Source: CANKBT01 sp038235705 (GTDB taxonomy: Bacteria > Actinomycetota > Actinomycetes > Mycobacteriales > SCTD01). From it: a stretch of 64,000 nucleotides of DNA. Made by a program: the position numbers and the translations under genes. The stretch spans positions 11,566 to 75,565 of the forward strand of contig JBBSTR010000005.1 of the NCBI GenBank assembly GCA_038235705.1, written 5' to 3'. Each line of letters starts with the position of its first letter. Position 1 is the first letter of the stretch. Of this stretch, positions 51,921-62,823 are shown piece after piece. The notes below the pieces were generated by a model, which ran no database searches, was not told the origin of the DNA, and was given only the letters and a program-made list of their open reading frames with translations.

Positions 51921-51943
51921 CTGTCGGAGGGCGCTCCTAGCGT
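51921..51943 (+). promoter_or_regulatory. Candidate PafBC-type (RecA-NDp) promoter of recA
   Basis: CTGTCGGAG (51921-51929), 8-base spacer, then TAGCGT (51938-51943). The known mycobacterial PafBC promoter pattern is TTGTCRGTG-N8-TANNNT; seven of nine upstream positions agree and the spacer is exact. Transcription would start near 51950, leaving a 35-base leader with the ribosome site AGGAGA at 51975-51980. Confidence 0.6.
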
Positions 51944-51984
51944 CACCGCCGATCGGACATCCACCGACGACCCCAGGAGACATC

Positions 51985-53031
<1,047 letters not shown>

Positions 53032-53054
53032 TCGGGGAGCGTCCGCAGGCGGTC

Positions 53055-53085
53055 TGCGGCTGGTGAGCCAGAACGACCAGCCGCA
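53055..53085 (+). promoter_or_regulatory. Hairpin between recA and recX
   Basis: Perfect 10-bp stem, TGCGGCTGGT (53055-53064) pairing with ACCAGCCGCA (53076-53085), around an 11-base loop. There is no U tract. In several bacteria a hairpin here reduces recX expression relative to recA by partial termination; this would do the same. A recX start at 53063 would lie inside the stem. Confidence 0.65.
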
Positions 53086-53851
53086 AACCAGCCGACGCGG
53101 AGCGCCGGACCTGCACGTGGCCACGGCTGCGGAAGCAGGGACCGCCTCGTCGGTGACGGACGGGGCCGGTGACGCTCCGTCGGAGCTTCGGGCCGGGTCC
53201 ACGGCCCGAGCTGTCCGCAGCGCCTCGGGCCGCGTCTATCCCGCTCGCACTCCGGATCGCGGTCCCGTCGATCACAGCCCCTCGGCAGCGGCCGAGCGGA
53301 AAGCGTCTCGGGTAGCGCGACGGGCCGAGGAGCAGCGGGCCTCCATCGAGGCCGACCCGCTGGAGGCGGCCCGCGCGCTGTGCCTGGCTGAGCTGCAGCG
53401 CGGTCCCCGGACCCATGTCGAGCTGGCGGGCGTGCTCGCCCGGGCAGGGGTGCCTGCCGAGGCTGCGAGCGAGGTGCTCGACCGCTTCGCCGAGGTCGGC
53501 GTCATCGACGACGCGCTGTTCGCTCAGATGTGGGTCGACTCCCGGCAGGTCCGACGTGGGTTGTCCCGCGGTGCTCTTCGCCAGGAGCTGAGGCGCAAGG
53601 GCGTGCAGGACGACGTCGTCACCCAGGCGTTGGCGGGGATTCAGACGACCGACGAGGAACAGCTGGCCCGAGGGTTGCTCGAGCGCAAGCTCGCTTCGAC
53701 GCGCGGCCTCGACCCGCAGGCGCGCACGCGCCGCCTCGTCGGACTCCTTGCGCGAAAGGGCTTTGACGCGAGCTTGTCCTACCGGGTGGTCCGCGAGGCT
53801 CTCGACCAGGAGGGCGGCGACCCGGACCTGGCGCCGTCGTCCGAGACGTGA
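53063..53851 (+). CDS. recX: RecX regulatory protein
   Basis: 262 residues from GTG 53063. RecX binds RecA filaments and restrains strand exchange. The RecX helical repeats begin near residue 90 (DPLEAARALCLAELQRGPRTHVELAGVL) and run to the end, including YADERFA-like VIDDALFAQMWVDSRQ and GVQDDVVTQAL. The first 80 residues are low-complexity and probably disordered, so the start is uncertain: GTG 53117 and GTG 53153 are in frame and avoid the hairpin that covers 53063. None has a good Shine-Dalgarno. Adjacency to recA is universal for the family. Confidence 0.88.
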   Translation: MSQNDQPQTSRRGAPDLHVATAAEAGTASSVTDGAGDAPSELRAGSTARAVRSASGRVYPARTPDRGPVDHSPSAAAERKASRVARRAEEQRASIEADPLEAARALCLAELQRGPRTHVELAGVLARAGVPAEAASEVLDRFAEVGVIDDALFAQMWVDSRQVRRGLSRGALRQELRRKGVQDDVVTQALAGIQTTDEEQLARGLLERKLASTRGLDPQARTRRLVGLLARKGFDASLSYRVVREALDQEGGDPDLAPSSET

Positions 53852-53878
53852 CGCTCTTGCCGACGGGGTGACTGCGCC

Positions 53879-54604
53879 TCAGTCGAGCCCCAGGTAGGCC
53901 GACACCACCCGGTCGTCCGCGAGCAGCTCGGCCGACGGACCTGCATGGACCACCGCCCCGGTCTCGAGCACGTAAGCGACGTCCGCGGCCGACAGGGCCC
54001 TTCGGGCGTTCTGCTCGACGAGCACCACCGTCGTGCCGGAGGCGCGGATCTCGGCGATCACGGCGAAGACCTCGTCCACGATCTTGGGCGCCAGACCCAT
54101 GGAGGGCTCGTCCAGCAGCAGCAGACGAGGCTCGGCCACGAGGGCACGCGCGATCGCGAGCATCTGCTGCTCCCCACCCGACAAGGTTCCCGCCAGCGAG
54201 TCGCGGCGCTCGGCGAGCACCGGGAACCGGTCGAACACCTTCTTCATCCCGGCGGCTACCGTGCTGTTCCGGTGCCAGCCACCGAGCTGCAGGTTCTCAG
54301 CGACGGTCATCGAGGCCAAGACCTCGCGCCCTTCGGGCACCTGCACCAGCCCGGCGTCGACGAGCCGGTGTGCGGGCCACCGCGTGACGTCGGCGCCGTC
54401 GAAGACGATCGAGCCCGAGCGGGGGCGCACCAGACCCGCCACGGCCGAGAGCACGGAGGTCTTGCCGGCACCGTTCGCCCCCACCAGCGCCACCAGGCTG
54501 CCCTCGGCGGCCTCGAACGAGACGTCCCGCACGGCCTGGACCCGTCCGTAGGAGACGCACAGGTCCGTCACCGTGAGCAGGGCCCCAGCCTGAGATTCAG
54601 CCAT
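53879..54604 (-). CDS. livF: Branched-chain amino acid ABC transporter ATPase, LivF-type
   Basis: 241 residues. Walker A is GANGAGKT, the signature LSGGEQQ and Walker B LLLLDEPSMGLAP, all complete. The LivF-specific late region LVEQNARRALSAAD is present. It pairs with the LivG half of the upstream fusion to energise uptake. ATG 54604 overlaps the end of the fusion gene by 8 bp; an earlier in-frame GTG at 54613 is possible. Last gene of a four-gene livK-H-MG-F operon, converging on recX. Confidence 0.94.
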   Translation of the reverse strand: MAESQAGALLTVTDLCVSYGRVQAVRDVSFEAAEGSLVALVGANGAGKTSVLSAVAGLVRPRSGSIVFDGADVTRWPAHRLVDAGLVQVPEGREVLASMTVAENLQLGGWHRNSTVAAGMKKVFDRFPVLAERRDSLAGTLSGGEQQMLAIARALVAEPRLLLLDEPSMGLAPKIVDEVFAVIAEIRASGTTVVLVEQNARRALSAADVAYVLETGAVVHAGPSAELLADDRVVSAYLGLD

Positions 54605-56369
54605 GAGACTCACCGCCTCGCGTCGAGGCGTTCGTGCCCTCGACCGCAGGAAGCGCCACGGCAGGCCCGGCAGGCCCGGCAGGCCCGGCGGGGAGGGTGG
54701 GAGCGGTCGTCGCGGCGGTGGCGCCGAGGTAAGCCTCGACGACAGCCGGGTCGTCGGCGATCTCCGCGGGTGTGCCGGAGGCGATCACCTCGCCGAAGTT
54801 CAGCACCACGATGCGGGTGCACGTGCGCAGGACCATCCGGACGTTGTGCTCGATCAGCAGGATCGTGATGCCGTCGTCCGCGAGCGAACGGATCAGGTCG
54901 GAAAGCCCGGCGGCCTCGACGTGGTTCATCCCGGCGGCAGGCTCGTCCAGGATGAGCAGCGTCGGGTGTGCGGCCAGCGCCCGGGCGATCTCGAGACGTC
55001 GTTGGTCGCCGTACGACAGCTCCCCGGCGGTGGCACCTGCCTGGTCGGCCAACCCGACGCGGGCCAGCTGGGTGCCAGCCTGTGCGAGCGCCATGCGTTC
55101 GTCGCGCCGGGCGGACGGCAGGAACAGCAGCCGTCGCAGGAAGGTGGGGCGGCTGATCAGGTGGGCACCGACCAGGACGTTCTCCAGCACTGACAGCCGT
55201 TCGAACAGCTTGGAGTGCTGGAAGGTGCGGCTGATCCCTGCGGCAGCGAACCGGTGGGCCCCACCCACCCGGCCGAGCGGCAGCCCGAGCACGGTGCCGG
55301 TCCCGCTCGTGGGCGCGGTCAGGCCGCTGATCAGGTTGACCAGGGTCGTCTTTCCCGCGCCGTTCGGCCCGATCAGCCCGAGGACTTCCCCGCTCACCAG
55401 CTGCAGGTCGACGCTGCGTACCGCGTGCACCCCGCCGTAAGCCTTGCCGATCCCGGACAGGGAGAGCACCGGCTCACCGCGAGCCGGCAGCGACGGCAGC
55501 TCCGGTGGCTCGCTGTCCGCGTTGACCCGCGGCGTCCGACCACGCGGCAGCAGGCTGGACAGCCCGCCCGGCAGGAACAGGATCACGAGCAGGAGCAGCC
55601 CGGAAGCCAGGAAGGGCCGGATCCAGCCTGCCTCGATGCCGATCGCCCGCTGCACCTCGGGGACCGCCGTGAGGAAGGCCGAGCCGAGCAGCGGACCGAC
55701 GAACAGCAGTGAGCCGCCGACGACGGCGGTCACCAGCCCGTCGACGGCGGCGGCAAACCCGAAGTCGTCAGGGGCGATCAGACGTGAGAAGTAAGCCAGC
55801 AGGACCCCATAAAGGCCGGCGACGGCGCCGCTCGTCACGAAGGCGATCATCCTGTGACGGGTGACGTCGATGCCCATCGCCCGTGCGGCCAGCTCGTCCT
55901 CGCGCAGCGCGGCGAGCCCGCGCCCGAGCCGGGAGCCAGAAAGTCGCCAGAAGCCGTACATCACCACGATCAAGCACCCGTAGGCGATGCCAGGGGTGAC
56001 CAGCTTGGGCACCGTGGTGCCCTGCGCACCGCCGGAGAACGACGAGTTGATCAGCAGGATGCGGACCATCTCTCCGAACCCGAGGGTGGCGATGGCGAGG
56101 AAGACGCCCCGCAGCCGCAGCACAGGCAGGCCCAGCAAGAAGGCCGCCAGCGCACCCACCACCATGCCGACCGGGATGCCGACGATGAGCGGTGAGAACG
56201 GACCGATCGGACCGTCCGGGACGATCGCGGCGGCTCCGAAGCCGGCCAGCGAGGCGAACCCGGCCTGTCCCAGGCTGAGCTGACCGGCCATGAGCACCGC
56301 GTAGAAGCTGTAAGCGAAGATCGCGGTCAACGCCAGCAGCGTGAGGGTCGCCGAGTAGTCCGACAGCAT
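54597..56369 (-). CDS. livMG: LivM-LivG fusion: permease and ATP-binding protein in one chain
   Basis: 590 residues. The first 285 residues are a LivM-type permease with about eight membrane segments and the EAA-like loop (REDELAARAMGIDVTRHR). A 20-residue Pro/Glu linker follows, then a complete LivG ABC cassette: Walker A GPNGAGKTT, signature LSYGDQRRLEIARAL, Walker B LLILDEPAAGMN. LivM and LivG are usually separate genes; the fusion ties one permease to one ATPase. The C-terminal tail is Pro/Ala-rich. The ATG overlaps the livH stop by one base (TGATG). Confidence 0.93.
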   Translation of the reverse strand: MLSDYSATLTLLALTAIFAYSFYAVLMAGQLSLGQAGFASLAGFGAAAIVPDGPIGPFSPLIVGIPVGMVVGALAAFLLGLPVLRLRGVFLAIATLGFGEMVRILLINSSFSGGAQGTTVPKLVTPGIAYGCLIVVMYGFWRLSGSRLGRGLAALREDELAARAMGIDVTRHRMIAFVTSGAVAGLYGVLLAYFSRLIAPDDFGFAAAVDGLVTAVVGGSLLFVGPLLGSAFLTAVPEVQRAIGIEAGWIRPFLASGLLLLVILFLPGGLSSLLPRGRTPRVNADSEPPELPSLPARGEPVLSLSGIGKAYGGVHAVRSVDLQLVSGEVLGLIGPNGAGKTTLVNLISGLTAPTSGTGTVLGLPLGRVGGAHRFAAAGISRTFQHSKLFERLSVLENVLVGAHLISRPTFLRRLLFLPSARRDERMALAQAGTQLARVGLADQAGATAGELSYGDQRRLEIARALAAHPTLLILDEPAAGMNHVEAAGLSDLIRSLADDGITILLIEHNVRMVLRTCTRIVVLNFGEVIASGTPAEIADDPAVVEAYLGATAATTAPTLPAGPAGPAGPAVALPAVEGTNASTRGGESHG

Positions 56370-57244
56370 CAGACCTCCCGCACGCGGGGATTGCCGAACA
56401 GCCCTTGGGGCCGGATCAGCAGCACGGCGAACAGGAGCCCGAAGGCGACGGCGTCCCGCCAGGACGAGCCGATGTAGGCCACCGCGAAGACTTCGGCGAG
56501 CCCGAGGGCGATCCCGCCGACCATCGCGCCCCGCAGCGAGGCCATGCCCCCGACGACGATCACCGCGAGGCCTTTCAGCTCGATGTTGAACCCCATGCTC
56601 AGCTGGGCGCTGTTGACGTAGAACGACAGCAGGATCCCGGCGACCGCTCCGAGGGCGGAGGACATCGCGAACGTCGTCGCGGTCACCCGGTCCACGTTGA
56701 TCCCGAGCACGCGGGCAGCGTGCGGGTTCTCCGCGACCGCGCGCATGCCACGGCCGAGTCGGGTGCGTTCCACCACGTAGGCCAGAGCGAGCATCAGGGC
56801 CAGGGCCACCCCGAGGATGACCAGCTGCAGCAGCGTGATCCGGACCCCTCCCACGGTGAACGCGGTCGAGGGAAACGTGCCGACCGGGAAACGCCTGGTG
56901 TCCGGGCCGTACCTGGCCTGCAGCAGTGCCAGGATCATGGCCCCCACGGCGATCGAGGAGATCAGCCCGGCGAAGTGCGCGTCGTCGCGATCCTTGAGCG
57001 GTCGGAACGCCAGCCGCTCGATGACCAGGCCGAGGACCGCGCCGAAGACCATGACCAACGGCAGCGCGAGCCAGACGGGCACGCCGACCGAGCCGACCAG
57101 GTCGATGCCGACGAAGGCGGCGGCCGCGAAGACCGCCGAGTGCGCCAGGTTGAGCCGGTCGAGCACGCCGAAGACGAGCGCGTAGCCCATGGCGAAGAGG
57201 GCGTAGATCGAGCCCGAGAAGATGCCGTTGACGACCTGCTGCAT
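56369..57244 (-). CDS. livH: Branched-chain amino acid ABC transporter permease, LivH-type
   Basis: 291 residues with about eight membrane helices. The family features are the N-terminal NGIFSGSIYALFAMGYALVFGVL, the EAA-like loop VAENPHAARVLGINVDRVTA and GGMASLRGAMVGG. ATG 57244 is taken as the start of homology; GGAG lies about 10 bases upstream. It is 31 bp downstream of livK and overlaps the fusion gene, so one transcript is likely. Confidence 0.93.
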   Translation of the reverse strand: MQQVVNGIFSGSIYALFAMGYALVFGVLDRLNLAHSAVFAAAAFVGIDLVGSVGVPVWLALPLVMVFGAVLGLVIERLAFRPLKDRDDAHFAGLISSIAVGAMILALLQARYGPDTRRFPVGTFPSTAFTVGGVRITLLQLVILGVALALMLALAYVVERTRLGRGMRAVAENPHAARVLGINVDRVTATTFAMSSALGAVAGILLSFYVNSAQLSMGFNIELKGLAVIVVGGMASLRGAMVGGIALGLAEVFAVAYIGSSWRDAVAFGLLFAVLLIRPQGLFGNPRVREV

Positions 57245-57275
57245 ACGAAGGGGCTCCGGTCGACCGCGCCCAGGC

Positions 57276-58481
57276 CTACTGCAGCACCGTGAAGGCGCCG
57301 TCCTTGACGACCTGGACCACCGCCGGGTGCTGCGGCTCACGCTGCTTGTCGAAGGAGAACGACCCGAGGGGGGTCTTGATGTCGCTCAGGCCGGCCAGTC
57401 CGTCCCGGACGTCTGCGGGCTTGGCGGAGCACTTCGCCCGCACGGCGTCGTCGACCAGGATCAGGCCGGTGTAGGCCTGCGCGGCGAACTGGTCGGGGTC
57501 GCCACCGTTCTTGGCCTTGAAGGCCTTGAGGAACGTGGCGTTCTCCGGGCTTTCGGAGGCGGAGTTCCAGGCTGCCCCGACGATGACGCCCTCGGCCGCC
57601 TTGCCGGCGTCGGCCATCAGCTTGGGGGAGTTGAAGCCGTTGCCGCCGATGATGGGCGCGGTGATCCCGACCTGGCGGGCCTGGGTGACCAGCGGGATCG
57701 CCGCCTCGATCAGGCCGGAGACGACGAGCGCGTCCGGGGCGGCGTCCTTGGCCTCGGTGAGCAGGGCCCGGAAGTCGGTGTCAGCCTTGGAGAAGGTCAG
57801 CGTCTTGACGATCTCGACGCCGTTGTCCTTGAGCGCCGCCTGGAACGCCTGGTAACCCGACTCGGTGAAGGCGTCGTCGTTGCTGTACATCACGACGACC
57901 TTCTTCAGGCCGAGGGACTCCTTGGCCTTCTTGATGGTCTGCGGGATGACCGCGGTCTCGGGCAGCGAGTCCCGGAAGACGTAGTCGCCGATCTCGGTGA
58001 TCCCGGTCGCGGTGTTGGACACGCCGAGCACCGGGACCTTCGCCTCCTGGGCGATCGGGTCGGTGGTCTTGGCCGCGTTGGATAGCGTCGGGCCCAAGAT
58101 GACGCTGACCTTGTCGCGGTTCAGGAACTGCTCGAAGATGCTGATCCCCTGCTTGGGGTCGGTCTGGTCGTCCTCGACCTTGAGGTCGTACGTGATCCCG
58201 CCGCGGGCGGTGACCGTGTCGAGGGCGGTCTGCAGGCCCTTCTGCTGAGAGGCGCCGTAGCTGCCGGCCGCGCCCGTCAGGCTCAAGGCGGCGCCGACCT
58301 TCACCGGGTCGCTGAGCTTGCAGTCGTCCCCCGTGGCCGCGGCGCTGGGTGCGGCGCTGCTGCTTCCGGTGGCCGCAGGCTCGGAAGGAGTCACGGCCCC
58401 GCCGGACGAGGCGGCACAGGACGTCAGCAGCAGCGCGACTGCCGCGCCGCCGGCCGCGAGAGGGATCGAACGTGGTCGCAT
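57276..58481 (-). CDS. livK: Branched-chain amino acid ABC transporter substrate-binding lipoprotein
   Basis: 401 residues. The signal peptide ends in the lipobox LLTSC (C22), followed by a Ser/Ala linker and a Peripla_BP_6 domain from about residue 55 (KVGAALSLTGAAGSYG, GPTLSNAAKTTDPIAQEAKVPVLG). The GNGFNSPKL segment is family-typical. The ligand may be branched-chain or another amphipathic amino acid. ATG 58481 has a strong ribosome site (AAGGAG), so it is leadered. It is divergent from the hydroxyacid oxidase gene across 167 bp, with no obvious operator. Confidence 0.92.
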   Translation of the reverse strand: MRPRSIPLAAGGAAVALLLTSCAASSGGAVTPSEPAATGSSSAAPSAAATGDDCKLSDPVKVGAALSLTGAAGSYGASQQKGLQTALDTVTARGGITYDLKVEDDQTDPKQGISIFEQFLNRDKVSVILGPTLSNAAKTTDPIAQEAKVPVLGVSNTATGITEIGDYVFRDSLPETAVIPQTIKKAKESLGLKKVVVMYSNDDAFTESGYQAFQAALKDNGVEIVKTLTFSKADTDFRALLTEAKDAAPDALVVSGLIEAAIPLVTQARQVGITAPIIGGNGFNSPKLMADAGKAAEGVIVGAAWNSASESPENATFLKAFKAKNGGDPDQFAAQAYTGLILVDDAVRAKCSAKPADVRDGLAGLSDIKTPLGSFSFDKQREPQHPAVVQVVKDGAFTVLQ

Positions 58482-58648
58482 CGGAACTCCTTGGGGTGCC
58501 TGAACTCGTGCAGTGGTGCCCGAGTGTGACACGGACCACTTGCCAGGCCCGGGACGCGACCAGGGTGAGGTGAGTCACGGCGGGGTGCACGTTCGTGCTG
58601 TGTCTTGCCGCATGATGACGGGACCGTCTACCGGCCTGGGGGTTCGCC

Positions 58649-59875
58649 ATGAACGACACCACCGGGCGACGGCTGCCCCGTTGGAGCGAGCTGTCGCCGT
58701 TGGTGAAGCCCCGGCCGTTCGTGCTGGACCCGGTCCAGCGGCGGCTGGCCCGCGCCCAGGACATCCAGGACCTGCGCACGATCGCCCGCCGGCGTACGCC
58801 GAGGTCGGTGTTCGACTACGTCGACGGCGCCGCCGAGGACGAGATCAGCCTCGCCCGGGCCCGGGCGGCCTTCGGCGACGTCGAGTTCCGTCCCAGCGTG
58901 CTGCGCGACGTGTCGGCGATCGACCCGGGCACCGATGTCCTCGGCGCGCGGTCCTCCCTGCCGCTGATTCTCGCCCCGACCGGGTTCACGAGGATGATGC
59001 ATCACGAGGGGGAGGTCGCCGTCGCCGGAGCAGCGGCAGCCGCTGGGGTTCCGTACACGTTGTCGACCATGGGCACGACCTCGATCGAAGGCGTCGCGTC
59101 GGCGGCGCCGGGCGGCCGGAACTGGTTCCAGCTCTACCTGTGGAAGGACCGCGACGCCAGCAGCGAGCTGGTCGTCCGCGCGCGGGCGGCAGGCTACGAC
59201 ACGCTGATACTGACGGTGGACACCCCGGTCGCGGGCGCTCGTCGGCGGGACGTCCGCAACGGGCTGACGGTCCCCCCGATGCTGACCCTGCGGACGATCG
59301 CGGACATGTCTCGTCACCCGTCCTGGTGGGTGGACAAGCTGACCACCGAGCCGCTCGAGTTCGCCTCGCTCAGCTCCTGGGAGGGGACGGTGGCCGACCT
59401 CGTCGGGCACATGTTTGACCCGAGCGCGGGACTCGCGGAGCTGAGGTGGCTGCGGGATCAGTGGCCGGGGTCGCTCGTCGTCAAGGGCATCCAGAGCGCG
59501 GAGGACGCCAGGATCGTCGTGGACGCCGGGGCCGACGCGGTGGTGGTGAGCAACCACGGGGGTCGCCAGCTCGACCGGGCACCGACACCGCTCGAGCTGC
59601 TCCCGTCGGTGCTCGCGGCGGTGCCGACGACCCCGGTGCTGGTCGACACCGGCATCACCAGCGGTGCCGACGTCGTCGCCGCGGTCGCCATGGGCGCCGC
59701 GGCGTGCCTGGTCGGTCGTGCCTACCTGTACGGGTTGATGGCCGGAGGCCGCCGGGGCGTGGACCGGAGCCTCGCCATCCTGACGAGCGAGGTGGTGCGG
59801 ACGATGGCGTTGCTCGGGGCGTGCACGGTCGACGACCTGGCCGGCCGTGCCGTACTGCGTGCACCACGGGGGTAG
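58649..59875 (+). CDS. FMN-dependent alpha-hydroxy-acid oxidase/dehydrogenase (LldD-like)
   Basis: 408 residues of the lactate/glycolate oxidase family. The active-site His and Arg are H303 and R306 in SNHGGRQLD, and an early Tyr lies in FDYVDGAAE. The FMN phosphate site VGRAYLYGL is present. Length and the N-terminal PRWSELSPLVKPRPF extension match actinobacterial (S)-2-hydroxyacid dehydrogenases, but the substrate (lactate, mandelate or other) is undetermined. No strong ribosome site precedes ATG 58649. Divergent from the liv operon. Confidence 0.92.
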   Translation: MNDTTGRRLPRWSELSPLVKPRPFVLDPVQRRLARAQDIQDLRTIARRRTPRSVFDYVDGAAEDEISLARARAAFGDVEFRPSVLRDVSAIDPGTDVLGARSSLPLILAPTGFTRMMHHEGEVAVAGAAAAAGVPYTLSTMGTTSIEGVASAAPGGRNWFQLYLWKDRDASSELVVRARAAGYDTLILTVDTPVAGARRRDVRNGLTVPPMLTLRTIADMSRHPSWWVDKLTTEPLEFASLSSWEGTVADLVGHMFDPSAGLAELRWLRDQWPGSLVVKGIQSAEDARIVVDAGADAVVVSNHGGRQLDRAPTPLELLPSVLAAVPTTPVLVDTGITSGADVVAAVAMGAAACLVGRAYLYGLMAGGRRGVDRSLAILTSEVVRTMALLGACTVDDLAGRAVLRAPRG

Positions 59876-59914
59876 GAACGTCCCGATCCCGTCGTCGACA
59901 TCTGAGGTGGACAC

Positions 59915-61558
<1,644 letters not shown>

Positions 61559-61577
61559 CGGGACTACTCCTGAGCGT

Positions 61578-61615
61578 TGGTGATCTAGGGCTCGATCTCG
61601 GCGTCAAGATCACCA
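61578..61615 (+). terminator. Hairpin after pgi, possible terminator
   Basis: Nine-bp perfect stem TGGTGATCT (61578-61586) with AGATCACCA (61607-61615), 20-base loop. It starts 20 bp after the pgi stop and ends before the next promoter. There is no U tract, so termination efficiency is uncertain. Confidence 0.4.
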
Positions 61616-61660
61616 CTGCCCGGGGGGCCGGCCCGCGGCGTGCAGTGCAAGGCTGGGGAC

Positions 61661-62767
61661 ATGACGCTCCCCACCCCAGCCCGGCTGCGGCTCGGCGGCC
61701 GCTCGCTCGCCGTCGTGGGACGCGCCCGCGTCTACGTCTGCGGTGTCACGCCCTACGACGTCACGCACCTCGGCCACGCCGCCACCTACGTCTGGGTCGA
61801 CGCCGCCGACCGCCTGCTGCGCAGTCTGGGCGTGCAGGTCGAGGTGTGCCGCAACGTCACCGACGTCGACGACGTGCTGTTCGACGCCGCGCAGCGGGCC
61901 GGCGCGCACTACGACCGGTTCGCCGCGGTGCAGCAGTTCCGGTTCGAGCAGGACATGGCGGCCCTCGGCGTACGACGCCCGACGCACGAGCCGCGCGCCC
62001 ACAGCTTCGTGCCGCAGGTGCTGGAGCTGGCCTCGGCGCTGGTGGAGTCCGGGGCCGCGTACGTGAGCGAGGGCAGCGTCTACTTCGACGGAGCTCCGGT
62101 GGCGGAGCTGGCCGGGCTCAGCGGGCAGCAGGCGCGGGCAGCGATGACGGCGACCCAGCTGGCCGGCGACGGCAAGCGCGATCCGCTGGACCAGCCGGTG
62201 TGGCAGCGCAGCCAGGGCGACGAGCCGGCCTGGCCGAGCCCGTGGGGGCCTGGGCGGCCCGGCTGGCACGCGGAGTGCACGGCGATGGCGCTGTCCACCT
62301 ACGGGCCCGGGCTGGACCTGCACGCGGGCGGCGCCGACCTGCGCTTCCCGCACCACGCGTTCGAGTCGGCGCAGGCTGAGGCGGCGACCGGGGTGTCGCC
62401 GTTCGCACGTGCCTGGCTGCACGTCGGGCTGGTGTCTCACGACGGGCAGAAGATGGCCAAGTCGACCGGAAACCTGGTGTTCGTGACCGACCTGCTCGAG
62501 CAGGTGCCCGGCCCCGTCGTACGCACGCTGCTGCTCGACCGGCCGTACGCGGACGGCTGGGAGTACACGCCGGACCTGCTGGACGCCGCCGGCGCCCGGC
62601 TCGACGCGCTGCACGCAGCCGCCGGGCGTCCGCACACCGACCCGGCGGCGCAGCAGGCCGTGACGACAGCGCTCACCGACGGGCTCGACGTACGTACGGC
62701 GCTCGACCTTGCGATCGAGCAAGGCGGACAGGCCGCGCGCGACCTGCAGGCGGTCCTCGCACTCTGA
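61661..62767 (+). CDS. MshC/CysS-family cysteine ligase, short form
   Basis: 368 residues forming a class I aminoacyl-tRNA-synthetase catalytic domain. Motifs: zinc Cys in YVCG (C27), HLGH (36-39), GWHAEC and FPHHAFE zinc ligands, KMAKS (264-268). The YVCGVTPYDVTHLGHAATYVW block is that of MshC, which joins cysteine to GlcN-Ins in mycothiol synthesis, rather than CysRS. It is shorter than MshC (about 410 residues) and lacks the CysRS tRNA-binding C-terminus. It may be the mycothiol ligase or a divergent paralogue. An AAGGCT hexamer 6 bases before the ATG suggests a leaderless start. Confidence 0.82.
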   Translation: MTLPTPARLRLGGRSLAVVGRARVYVCGVTPYDVTHLGHAATYVWVDAADRLLRSLGVQVEVCRNVTDVDDVLFDAAQRAGAHYDRFAAVQQFRFEQDMAALGVRRPTHEPRAHSFVPQVLELASALVESGAAYVSEGSVYFDGAPVAELAGLSGQQARAAMTATQLAGDGKRDPLDQPVWQRSQGDEPAWPSPWGPGRPGWHAECTAMALSTYGPGLDLHAGGADLRFPHHAFESAQAEAATGVSPFARAWLHVGLVSHDGQKMAKSTGNLVFVTDLLEQVPGPVVRTLLLDRPYADGWEYTPDLLDAAGARLDALHAAAGRPHTDPAAQQAVTTALTDGLDVRTALDLAIEQGGQAARDLQAVLAL

Positions 62768-62778
62768 GCCCCGACCGG

Positions 62779-62797
62779 GCCCGTGACGCTCACGGGC
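62779..62797. terminator. Bidirectional hairpin terminator between convergent genes
   Basis: Perfect 8-bp stem GCCCGTGA/TCACGGGC with a 3-base loop, in the 56-bp gap between the MshC-like gene and the glutamate permease gene that face each other. Its symmetry suits termination in both directions; no long U tract. Confidence 0.6.
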
Positions 62798-62823
62798 GCC
62801 ACGCTTCTCCTCGAGGGGAGGCT

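Noticed and set aside
51847..51984. N-terminal extension of RecA by 46 residues
   Set aside because: The extension contains the SOS box and both promoter candidates, and GTG 51985 has its own ribosome site.
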